Shown: positions 16,131 to 23,223 of the stretch, piece after piece
How positions within the stretch are numbered: position 1 is the stretch's first letter
Layout of the letters: every line of letters begins with the position of its first letter
Assembly (NCBI RefSeq): GCF_030159255.1
Contig: NZ_BSCT01000054.1
Coordinates: 1 to 40,453, forward strand
Direction: 5' to 3'
Length of the DNA: 40,453 nt
From: Bradyrhizobium sp. SSBR45G
Lineage (GTDB): Bacteria; Pseudomonadota; Alphaproteobacteria; Rhizobiales; Xanthobacteraceae
The notes under the pieces: generated by a model
Told to the model about the DNA's origin: nothing
The model's input: the letters and a program-made list of their open reading frames with translations, nothing else
Database searches by the model: none
Position numbers and translations under genes: made by a program

Positions 16131-16147
16131 TTAAATTGGAGCCCACC

Positions 16148-16483
16148 ATGACCCCCGACCAGCGCAAGGCGGCCGTCGCCGCCTACAAGGAACGCAAGTC
16201 CCCCGCCGGCATCTTCGCCGTGACCTGCGCCGCCACCGGCGCGCGCTGGATCGGCTGCGCGCCGGACCTCGACAAGATCCAGAATCGCCTGTGGTTCACC
16301 CTGCGCCAGGGCGGCCACCGCCGCGGCGGGCTGCAGGCGGCCTGGACGACCCACGGCGCGGACGCGTTCAGCTTCCAAATCATCGAGACCTTCGACGAGG
16401 AGACCCTGGCCTATGTGCGCGACCGCGTGTTCGCGGAGCGGCAGGCGCATTGGTGCGCCGTTCATCGGGCGGAGGCGATCTGA
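16148..16483 (+). CDS. Small GIY-YIG domain protein
   Basis: A 111-residue protein matching a small GIY-YIG nuclease-like family of alphaproteobacteria. The two signature strands are modified: AGIFAVTC (GIY becomes GIF) and ARWIGCAPD (YIG becomes WIG), at about residues 20-40. The conserved helix follows as KIQNRLWFTLRQGG, then LQAAWTTHGADAFSFQIIE, and a C-terminal helix with ERQAHW. The function of stand-alone proteins of this type is not established; nuclease activity is possible. The start ATG at 16148 has TTGGAG upstream. It follows the oxidoreductase by 103 bp but has its own repeat-bearing upstream region, so it is probably regulated separately. Confidence 0.78.
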   Translation: MTPDQRKAAVAAYKERKSPAGIFAVTCAATGARWIGCAPDLDKIQNRLWFTLRQGGHRRGGLQAAWTTHGADAFSFQIIETFDEETLAYVRDRVFAERQAHWCAVHRAEAI

Positions 16484-16739
16484 CGCAGGGACCGCCGTCG
16501 CACCGTTGTCGCCGCATCGCAATAGGATCGATCGGCCGCCCGATGCCGCGAACCGATCTGGAGACTGGCGCGACGGCGTCGCGTTGCTTAATGAAGCGTG
16601 ATCGCTCTCTTTGTCATCGGGCAGGAGAGTTCCTATCTCCGCAAGACTTCGTTGCGATTTGCGTCATATCTGCGTCATCCTGCCCGAGCGGACCGGCTCA
16701 AAGGTTGACGTTCGAACGACGGCAGTATTGGTACACCGG

Positions 16740-17357
16740 ATGAATATTGCGACCACACGCGTGCCCAGCAAGACATCGACGTCCCTGCCGAACATCCTGA
16801 CCTATACGCGCATCGCCGCGATACCGGTCGTGGTCGGCTGTATCTACGCGCAGTCCATCATGGACTATCCGTTGTGGCTGCGCTGGGTCGCGGTGGCCGT
16901 GTTCATCGCCGCCGGCGTCACCGATTACCTGGACGGCTATTACGCCCGCATCTGGAACCAGCAGTCGGCGTTCGGCCGCATGCTCGACCCGATCGCCGAC
17001 AAGCTGCTGGTCGCGTCCTGCCTGCTGATGCTCGCCGCCGACAACAGCATCCATGGCTGGACGCTGTGGGCCGCGATCGTGATCCTGTGCCGCGAGATCC
17101 TGGTCTCCGGCCTGCGCGAATATCTCGCCGCGCTGCGCGTCAGCGTGCCGGTGAGCAAGGTCGCCAAATGGAAGACCACGATGCAGCTGATCGCGATCGG
17201 GTTCCTGCTCGCCGGTGAAGCCGGCGACCTCGTGGCGCCCGTGGTCACCATGACCGGCATCGTCCTGCTGTGGGCCTCGGCGATCTTCACGATCTATACC
17301 GGCTACGATTATTTCCGCCTCGGCATTCACCACCTGATCGCGGAAGACGAGCGATGA
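16740..17357 (+). CDS. pgsA: CDP-diacylglycerol--glycerol-3-phosphate 3-phosphatidyltransferase
   Basis: Integral membrane enzyme that makes phosphatidylglycerol phosphate, the committed step to phosphatidylglycerol and cardiolipin. It is 205 residues with several membrane helices (for example VAVAVFIAAGVTDYL and LWAAIVILCREILV). The CDP-alcohol phosphotransferase motif is complete in DGYYARIWNQQSAFGRMLDP and IAD, with all Asp, Gly and Arg positions of D-G-x2-A-R-x8-G-x3-D-x3-D present. The start at 16740 is the ATG nearest the family N-terminus; the longer frame to 16611 is not supported. The stop overlaps the moaD start by ATGA, so pgsA, moaD, moaE and prmB form one transcription unit. Confidence 0.95.
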   Translation: MNIATTRVPSKTSTSLPNILTYTRIAAIPVVVGCIYAQSIMDYPLWLRWVAVAVFIAAGVTDYLDGYYARIWNQQSAFGRMLDPIADKLLVASCLLMLAADNSIHGWTLWAAIVILCREILVSGLREYLAALRVSVPVSKVAKWKTTMQLIAIGFLLAGEAGDLVAPVVTMTGIVLLWASAIFTIYTGYDYFRLGIHHLIAEDER

Positions 17358-17605
17358 AGGTGAAGTATTTCGCCTGGGTGCGCGAGCGCATCGGCAAGGC
17401 CGAGGAGACGGTCGAGCCGCCCGAGAGCGTGCGCACCGTGGGTGAGCTGGTCGCCTGGCTGACCGAGCGCGGCGAAGGCTACGCCTATGCGTTCGAGAAG
17501 CCGAAGGTGATCCGCGCCGCCATCGACCAGACCCATGTGCAGCCGGACACGGCCATTGCGGGCGCCCGCGAGATCGCCTTCTTCCCGCCGATGACCGGCG
17601 GCTGA
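17354..17605 (+). CDS. moaD: Molybdopterin synthase sulfur carrier subunit
   Basis: Small ubiquitin-like protein (83 residues) that carries sulfur as a C-terminal thiocarboxylate and donates it to precursor Z (cPMP) in molybdopterin synthesis. The beta-grasp start MKVKYFAWVRERIGKAEE and the C-terminal FFPPMTGG ending in the obligatory Gly-Gly are both present. The start overlaps the pgsA stop (ATGA), giving translational coupling, and the partner moaE follows 23 bp later. Confidence 0.95.
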   Translation: MKVKYFAWVRERIGKAEETVEPPESVRTVGELVAWLTERGEGYAYAFEKPKVIRAAIDQTHVQPDTAIAGAREIAFFPPMTGG

Positions 17606-17628
17606 AGCGCTAGCGCAGAAGATCAGTC

Positions 17629-18093
17629 ATGACCGCGATTGTCACCGTCCGGGTGCAGCAGCAGGATTTCGACACCGCGGCCGAGATCGCCGCCCTCAGC
17701 CATGGCCGCACCGACATCGGCGCCGTCGTCAGCTTCTCCGGCCTGTGCCGCGGCAACGACCACGCCACGCCGATCGCGGCGCTGACGCTCGAGCATTATC
17801 CCGGCATGGCCGAGGCCGAGATCATGCGCCACGCCGAGCAGGCGATGGCACGCTGGCCGCTGCAGGGCCTCACCGTGATCCACCGCTTCGGCCGCATCAC
17901 GCCCGGCGAGAACATCGTCCTCGTGGTCACCGCATCGAGTCACCGCCAGGCGGCGTTCGAGGCGGCCGAGTTCCTGATGGATTATCTCAAGACCAACGCG
18001 CCGTTCTGGAAGCGCGAGGAAACCACTGACGGCGGCAGCTGGGTCGAGGCCAAGAGCCACGACGACGACGCCGCAGCGCGCTGGACGAAATGA
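17629..18093 (+). CDS. moaE: Molybdopterin synthase catalytic subunit
   Basis: Large subunit (154 residues) of molybdopterin synthase, which inserts two sulfurs into cPMP from MoaD thiocarboxylate. Family segments: GAVVSFSGLCRGND (31-44), LTLEHYPGMAE, VIHRFGRITPGENIVLVV and the C-terminal KTNAPFWKREETTDGGSWVE. The last holds the lysines that in E. coli MoaE bind and activate the substrate. The stop overlaps the prmB start (ATGA), so the genes are coupled. Confidence 0.95.
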   Translation: MTAIVTVRVQQQDFDTAAEIAALSHGRTDIGAVVSFSGLCRGNDHATPIAALTLEHYPGMAEAEIMRHAEQAMARWPLQGLTVIHRFGRITPGENIVLVVTASSHRQAAFEAAEFLMDYLKTNAPFWKREETTDGGSWVEAKSHDDDAAARWTK

Positions 18094-19058
18094 TGGCGAA
18101 GACGGTCAAGACGGCAGCACCGCGCAAGGCGCCGGCGCCGAAGCTGCCCAAGGTCAATCCGGGCGAGCTGGTGAGCCTGCTCGACCATTTGCGCTATGCC
18201 GTGAGCCGCTTCCAGGATGCGGACCTCGTGTTCGCGCACGGCACCACCGATCCGGTGTCGGAAGCCGCCTTCCTGATCGGCGAGGCGCTGCATCTTCGCC
18301 CCGATCAGTTCGAGACGTTCATCACCGCGCGCGTCACCGCCGCCGAGAGCAGGACGATCATCGACCTGGTCACGGCGCGCATCACCACGCGCAAGCCGGC
18401 GGCCTATCTGGTCAACAAGGTCTATATGCGCGGCCTGCCGTTCTATGTCGACGAGCGCGTCATCGTGCCGCGCTCGTTCATCGGCGAGCTGCTGGAGACG
18501 CATTTCGGCGGCGCCGAGGCTGACGGCACCTCGCTGATCGACGACCCGCTCGCCGTCGACAGCGCGCTCGATTTGTGCACCGGCTCCGGCTGCCTCGCCA
18601 TCCTCGCCAGCCGCCACTTTCCGAACGCCATGATCGATGCGGTCGACATCTCCAAGGACGCGCTCGCCGTGGCCGCGAAGAACGTCGCCGACTACGACCT
18701 CGGCGAGCGCATCTCGCTGCACCGCGGCGACCTGTTCGCGCCGCTCAGCCAGCGCCGCTATGACCTGATCATCACCAACCCGCCCTATGTCGATGCCGAG
18801 GGCATGGCCGGCCTGCCCCGGGAATGCCGCGCCGAGCCGGCGCTCGCCTTCGACGGCGGCGCCGACGGGCTCGACATCATCCACCGCATCCTCGGCGCGG
18901 CCCGCGACCACCTGACGGCGGAGGGCGGGCTGTTGTGCGAGGTCGGCCGCGACCGTCCGCAGATCGAGGCCGCCTACCCGGACCTGCCGCTGCTGTGGCT
19001 CGATACCGAGGAGTCAGAGGGCGAGGTGTTCTGGATCACCGCGCGCGACCTCGTCTGA
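18090..19058 (+). CDS. prmB: Ribosomal protein L3 N5-glutamine methyltransferase
   Basis: S-adenosylmethionine-dependent enzyme that methylates a glutamine of ribosomal protein L3. It is 322 residues. The cofactor motif is DLCTGSGCLAIL and the catalytic motif is NPPYVDAEGM at about 230-239; the V-D-A-E-x-M continuation points to PrmB rather than the release-factor enzyme PrmC. An N-terminal helical domain with a Lys/Pro-rich tail precedes it. Two start codons are adjacent (18090 and 18093); the first overlaps the moaE stop. It is the last gene of the pgsA-moaD-moaE-prmB run. Confidence 0.9.
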   Translation: MMAKTVKTAAPRKAPAPKLPKVNPGELVSLLDHLRYAVSRFQDADLVFAHGTTDPVSEAAFLIGEALHLRPDQFETFITARVTAAESRTIIDLVTARITTRKPAAYLVNKVYMRGLPFYVDERVIVPRSFIGELLETHFGGAEADGTSLIDDPLAVDSALDLCTGSGCLAILASRHFPNAMIDAVDISKDALAVAAKNVADYDLGERISLHRGDLFAPLSQRRYDLIITNPPYVDAEGMAGLPRECRAEPALAFDGGADGLDIIHRILGAARDHLTAEGGLLCEVGRDRPQIEAAYPDLPLLWLDTEESEGEVFWITARDLV

Positions 19059-19357
19059 GCAGCGCAGCGCGCGCTGGCGCGAAATGACGCAGTAACTTCC
19101 AATAAACGGCACTTTCTGCTGTTGCTGTGCGGAAACCGCTCATCAGAGCAGCGGGAACGCTGGACCTTTGACATTTCCGTCTGCCCGCGAAACTGATAGC
19201 TTGCGGTTGGCCCGGATCAGCGGCTGACGACGTCGGCGTACGCATTCAGGCCCATCAAGCACGATCCGTTCTTGAGTCTCGGCAACCGGTTTGCCTGCTT
19301 TTTCGGATCATGCCGCCGCCGTCGCCCATTCTACCTTGAACGTCCGAAGAGGTCCCC

Positions 19358-20701
19358 ATGCTGGACAAGAGCCCCCGCCCCGCCGTCACCGTCCCGAACG
19401 ATCTTGCCGCGCATTGGATGCCGTTCACTGCGAACCGCGCGTTCAAGAAGAACCCGCGCCTGCTCGCCGGCGCCAAGGACATGCACTACATCACCGTCGA
19501 TGGCCGCAAGATCATCGACGCCGCCGCCGGCATGTGGTGCTGCAATGCCGGCCACGGCCGCACCGAGATCGCCGAGGCGATCGGCAAGCAGGCCGCCGCG
19601 CTCGACTACGCGCCGCCGTTCCAGTTCGGCATTCCGCAGGCGTTCGAGCTGGCGAACCGCATCGCCGACCTCGCGCCCGCCGGCCTCGACCACGTGTTCT
19701 TCTGCAACTCCGGCTCGGAGGCCGCCGACACGGCGCTGAAGATGGCGCTCGCCTATCACCAGATCAACGGCCAGGGCAGCCGCACCCGCCTGATCGGCCG
19801 CGTCCGCGGCTATCACGGCGTCGGCTTCGGCGGCACCTCGGTCGGCGGCATCGTCAACAACCGCAAGCTGTTCGGCACCCTGCTGACCGGCGTCGACCAC
19901 ATCCCGGCGACCTATGACCGCGAGAAGCAGGCCTTCACCAAGGGCGAGCCGGAATATGGCGCGCACTTCGCCGAGGAGCTCGAGAATCTCGTCGCCCTGC
20001 ACGGCGCCAACACCATCGCCGCCGTCATCGTCGAGCCGATGGCCGGCTCCACCGGCGTGATCCCGGCGCCGAAGGGCTATCTCAAGCGCCTGCGCGAGAT
20101 CACCCAGAAGCACGGCATCCTGCTGATCTTCGACGAGGTCATCACCGGCTTCGGCCGCCTCGGCCATGCCTTCGCCGCCGAGCGCTACGGCGTGACGCCG
20201 GACCTGCTGACCTTCGCCAAGGGCGTCACCAACGGTGCCGCGCCGATGGGCGGCGTGCTGGTGCGCGACACCATCCACGACGCCTTCATGAGCGGTCCGG
20301 AGCACATGGTCGAGTTCACCCATGGCTACACCTACTCGGCGCATCCGATCGCCTGCGCCGCCGGCCTCGCCACGCTCGACATCTATCGCGACCACAAGCT
20401 GTTCGAGCACGCCAAGGCGATCGAGCCGAAATTCGCCGACGCCGTGATGTCGCTGAAGGGCCTGCCCAACGTGCTCGACATCCGCACCGTGGGCCTCACC
20501 GCCGGCATCGACCTCGCAGCCCTGCCGGACGCGGTCGGCAAGCGCGGCTACTCCGCGATGGAGCAGGCCTTCCACAACAACGACCTGATGCTGCGCATCG
20601 CCGGCGACACCCTGGCGCTGACCCCGCCGCTGATCATCAACGAGGACCAGATCGGCGAGATCATCGAGAAGGTCGGCAAGGTCATCAAGGCGGTGGCGTA
20701 A
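19358..20701 (+). CDS. Beta-alanine:pyruvate transaminase (class III omega-aminotransferase)
   Basis: PLP enzyme of 447 residues that moves the amino group of beta-alanine or other omega-amino acids to pyruvate. Similarity to Pseudomonas omega-amino acid:pyruvate aminotransferase is visible along the whole length. The N-terminal block is HWMPFTANRAFKKNPRLLAG. The PLP aspartate lies in LLIFDEVITGFGRLGHAFAA. The Schiff-base lysine is K288 in FAKGVTNGA, the same number as in the Pseudomonas enzyme. It likely feeds beta-alanine into malonate semialdehyde metabolism. It has its own upstream gap of 299 bp, which holds a TTGACA at 19168-19173 but no convincing -10 partner. AGAGG precedes the ATG, and a strong terminator follows, so it looks monocistronic. 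Confidence 0.92.
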   Translation: MLDKSPRPAVTVPNDLAAHWMPFTANRAFKKNPRLLAGAKDMHYITVDGRKIIDAAAGMWCCNAGHGRTEIAEAIGKQAAALDYAPPFQFGIPQAFELANRIADLAPAGLDHVFFCNSGSEAADTALKMALAYHQINGQGSRTRLIGRVRGYHGVGFGGTSVGGIVNNRKLFGTLLTGVDHIPATYDREKQAFTKGEPEYGAHFAEELENLVALHGANTIAAVIVEPMAGSTGVIPAPKGYLKRLREITQKHGILLIFDEVITGFGRLGHAFAAERYGVTPDLLTFAKGVTNGAAPMGGVLVRDTIHDAFMSGPEHMVEFTHGYTYSAHPIACAAGLATLDIYRDHKLFEHAKAIEPKFADAVMSLKGLPNVLDIRTVGLTAGIDLAALPDAVGKRGYSAMEQAFHNNDLMLRIAGDTLALTPPLIINEDQIGEIIEKVGKVIKAVA

Positions 20702-20727
20702 GCTGCGCGGACATCGAGCCTCGATCA

Positions 20728-20758
20728 AATGGCGGCCCTTGAGGCCGCCATTTTTTTT
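20728..20758 (+). terminator. Intrinsic terminator of the transaminase gene
   Basis: AATGGCGGCC (20728-20737), loop CTTGA, GGCCGCCATT (20743-20752), then a T-run to 20758. It lies 27 bases after the transaminase stop. In the reverse direction the run after the stem is short, so it acts mainly on the plus strand. Confidence 0.92.
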
Positions 20759-20774
20759 CCACCGCATAGAAGTC

Positions 20775-21314
20775 TTATCGTGCCGGAGCGAACATCAAAG
20801 CAAAGCCCCGGTTGGCGCAGCCATCAAGGTGAAGTGAAATCGCGTATCCAGATCGTCCGGCACGAAAATGAAGCGTGTCCGGATACGAGTCCGATGGGTC
20901 GCCGATCTCATCCGCGTTGTTGAATCTGAACGAGGACCAGCATTCGAGAACCAGCTTGCAGAACGCGTCCCTCAAAATCAAAATCGTGGCGTCGCTGGTC
21001 TTCGCAGGCACCTCGAACAGGCCCACCTCGAACGTATGTCCATGTTCGGCAGCGTAGCTGCTCGACATAAGTCCTCACTTGCGTCGTGTCCAAGGACCAG
21101 AGATTCGCGCCACCCTCGCCAAATTGCCGGGCGGCAGCCATGTCCGTGACAATCTCTGGGGTTGCATGCACATCAACATTGCCAGAGGGCGCCCTGACCC
21201 TGAACAGGTACTCGAATCCTCCACATCCCTGCTCGTGTTGACCTTCAAGAATGTGATCGACGCGGCGCCATCATCGGTCTGACGATTTTTGATGCGCGGA
21301 AAAGCGAGACGCAT
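20775..21314 (-). pseudogene. Probable frameshifted gene of unknown function next to the Imm11-like gene
   Basis: An ATG at 21314 with a strong site (GAGGAAG) opens frame 1, which makes sense for about 27 residues (MRLAFPRIKNRQTDDGAASI and on). Similar-looking coding sequence then continues in another frame from about 21235 to 21060 (GGFEYLFRVRAPSGNVDVHA onward). It then returns to frame 1 for 90-odd residues ending at 20775 (AAEHGHTFEVGLFEVPAKTS and on). Start and stop are in the same frame exactly 180 codons apart, with one internal stop at 21075-21077. Two compensating indels in one original gene of about 180 codons explain this best. Alternatives are a short intact gene 20775-21068 alone, or sequence errors. 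I recognise no family. Confidence 0.45.
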
Positions 21315-21327
21315 TTTGACTTCCTCT

Positions 21328-21450
21328 TCACGGTCGGCCGCTCCACTCACATTCCCCGCGCAACAATGCTTCGGCTGCCCCTATCGCCGGCGCTTCGCCA
21401 ACGCGAGACCGAGCCCAGCAGGTGCAGCCCCCCTTGACGATCTGAACCAT
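21328..21450 (-). CDS. Possible 40-residue frame between the Imm11-like gene and the broken gene
   Basis: An ATG at 21450 lies 2 bases after the Imm11-like stop (21453), with GAAGAGG a suitable distance upstream. The frame runs 40 codons to a TGA at 21328, 13 bases before the next start at 21314. The product (starts MVQIVKGGCTCW) resembles nothing I know. Tight packing argues for translation, but the small size and lack of any domain leave it doubtful. Confidence 0.22.
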   Translation of the reverse strand: MVQIVKGGCTCWARSRVGEAPAIGAAEALLRGECEWSGRP

Positions 21451-21452
21451 CC

Positions 21453-22064
21453 TCAAACCTCTTCGAACAGCGGAGCATCATAAAAAGAGCGGACGTCCGC
21501 GTCCTGAAGTCTCCTGAACAATGCCTCGGAGACGAGCGGACCATCCGTCGGCATGTGCGGATCGACCCACATATGCACGTCGCCGATGCGGGCTTTGTCG
21601 AATACGAATGTTTGGGACGGTTCGGGGTGCCATTGTCCCCCGCGGCGTGTCGGAACCCACTTGGCATTTGTCTTCTCGCGGTTGACCGCATCGAGCAGCA
21701 CCGTCGTAAAGAAGAAGAAGAACTGGCCGGCCTCGGAGCCGTCGTGCCAGACGCATTTCACAGGAAAATACTGAACGTCCTTTTGAAGGTCCTCGACCAG
21801 GTCAATGAAGCGGCGGCTGACCAGGAGCATGTGGTACTGGTTGTCGAAGTCGAGCAGCTTCCGCTTGCGTCCTTTCAGACGGAGTCTGGACGGCATGTTG
21901 CGGCTCGAGACCCGAGCGCCGCCGCCAAAACACTCCCGGGGAGGATAGAGCTCCAGCGCATGTGGCACTGGCTCTTCGAACGCAACCTTGTCCACGTCCC
22001 CGTCGAGCGCGTCGGCGCCGTAATCGTACATCCCTGGAGCTTTCGGCAGTAGAAACCGAGCCAT
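21453..22064 (-). CDS. Imm11/DUF1629-like immunity family protein
   Basis: A 203-residue cytoplasmic protein (no signal peptide or membrane helix). The C-terminal half has the layout of the Imm11 (DUF1629) family of polymorphic-toxin immunity proteins. First comes a helix LLVSRRFIDLVEDLQKDVQY, with the region VKCVWHDGSEAGQFFFFFTT. Next is LLDAVNREKTNAKW, resembling the family's V-x-C-L-D-x-x-x-S block. Last is a closing WVDPHMPTDGPLVSEALFRR helix followed by LQDADVRSFYDAPLFEEV. Such proteins neutralise effector toxins of type VI or contact systems. No toxin gene is recognisable nearby. The start at 22064 has GAGAAGG about 10 bases upstream. Codon choice is less GC-biased than in neighbours, which fits acquired DNA. 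Confidence 0.65.
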   Translation of the reverse strand: MARFLLPKAPGMYDYGADALDGDVDKVAFEEPVPHALELYPPRECFGGGARVSSRNMPSRLRLKGRKRKLLDFDNQYHMLLVSRRFIDLVEDLQKDVQYFPVKCVWHDGSEAGQFFFFFTTVLLDAVNREKTNAKWVPTRRGGQWHPEPSQTFVFDKARIGDVHMWVDPHMPTDGPLVSEALFRRLQDADVRSFYDAPLFEEV

Positions 22065-22351
22065 CGTCGAGCGACCTTCTCATTCCGTTTGCGTCATGAC
22101 CGGACGAAGCAGAGTTACCTTCAGGTTCACGCTGCGTCCCGGGGAAAGGCCTCCGGCCTGCCGTCGCCAAGTGCTTGACCCCGCCGGCCTCGGCCCCCGT
22201 GACGGCTCGTTTTTGGTGCGATCGCGATATCGTCTATCCTAAAGAGATCGCCCCATAGCTGACAGCTGAGCGGCGGGAACCTTCGCAAATCCTCCACGTT
22301 CATGTCGCGAGCCGGCGGTTCGCGCGGCGAATAGACGTTTGGAGAACGCGC

Positions 22352-22900
22352 ATGCTGGCACCGCCAGGGGAGCTGTTGCGATTGGGGCTCGAGCAGAGGC
22401 TCAACCGCGTCAGGCGCGCCACCCAGTCCTACATGCGCGACCGTGCGCGCCAAGCGACTGGCACGGTGACGTCCTACGCGGTCGCCGCCGGGCTGTTCGC
22501 CACGGCGGGGATCTTCCTGATCGCGGCCTGCATCGTCGGCCTGACCGCGCTGTTCCGCTGGGTGGAAATGACCTACGGCCTGTTCACGGCATTCGCCGTG
22601 GTCGGCGGCCTCCTGGTCGCAATGGCGCTGATCTGCGGGATCGTCGCGGCCGCCAAGCTGCGCCGTCCGGCGCCGCATTATCCTTCGCTGTCGAGCCGCC
22701 TGCGCGTGGCGATCGCCTCGCCCGTGGCGCGCGAACCTGACAGCGACGAGATCGATCCGGGTACGATCCCCCTGGCGCCGTCAGCTTCCTCGAACCGCAT
22801 GCGCACACCGGGACGCGGCGTCAATGTGCCGATTGGCGTCGCTGTCGCGGCGCTGCTGATCGGCGTCGCGGCGTTGCGCCGTCGCCGTCGCGACGCGTGA
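22352..22900 (+). CDS. Small membrane protein, holin-superfamily-like (DUF1469 type)
   Basis: A 182-residue inner-membrane protein. Two close hydrophobic helices lie at about 42-68 (VTSYAVAAGLFATAGIFLIA region) and 74-102 (LFTAFAVVGGLLVAMALICG region), preceded by a basic amphipathic segment. A third hydrophobic stretch near the C-terminus (VNVPIGVAVAALLIGVAALR) ends in RRRRR. The first two helices resemble the DUF1469/YqjE-type 'phage holin superfamily' proteins, which are not necessarily phage-derived. Nothing else in the neighbourhood is phage-like. The start at 22352 has TTGGAG upstream; function unknown. Confidence 0.6.
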   Translation: MLAPPGELLRLGLEQRLNRVRRATQSYMRDRARQATGTVTSYAVAAGLFATAGIFLIAACIVGLTALFRWVEMTYGLFTAFAVVGGLLVAMALICGIVAAAKLRRPAPHYPSLSSRLRVAIASPVAREPDSDEIDPGTIPLAPSASSNRMRTPGRGVNVPIGVAVAALLIGVAALRRRRRDA

Positions 22901-23223
22901 CACGCGAGCGTGTGATGACGGCATGACGGCATCGGGCCTGTCGTCGCCGCAAGATCAGACAATTTATTTGAGCTGATCAGTTTTCGCCGCGACACCTGTC
23001 GCTGGCCCATTGTGTCGGAACGTTTCGCACCGGGGCTTGAGCGCATCTCCGTTGTTCTACGGGCGGGCGGCACTACGATTAAACTCCACTTCGACACGAA
23101 AACTTGCGTAAATGACACGTAGCGCGGAAATCCACCGCGCTGTCCGGTATTTGAATCCTGCCGACTATCCTCGCGAATCAGCAGAGGTGCTAAGGTTGTG
23201 TTCGGTTGGGAGCGTCGCGCAGC
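22901..23223. other. Intergenic region before the EAL protein gene
   Basis: A 323-bp gap with lower GC than the flanking genes. It holds a short inverted repeat ACACGC-GA-GCGTGT close to the end of the upstream gene, and a TTAA-N7-TTCG near 23080 that only half matches a CtrA box. No dispersed repeat, terminator with T-run or clear promoter was found. Confidence 0.4.

Noticed and set aside
16705..16740. TTGACG before pgsA as a promoter
   Set aside because: The implied transcription start would fall on the start codon and no good -10 is present.
19168..19199. TTGACA as the promoter of the transaminase gene
   Set aside because: The -35 matches well, but the 17-bp position gives AACTGA and a better TGATAG lies at 20 bp. 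Too weak to call.
22352..22900. Prophage signal from the holin-like membrane protein
   Set aside because: DUF1469-like proteins are common chromosomal proteins, and no lysin, capsid, terminase or integrase gene is nearby.
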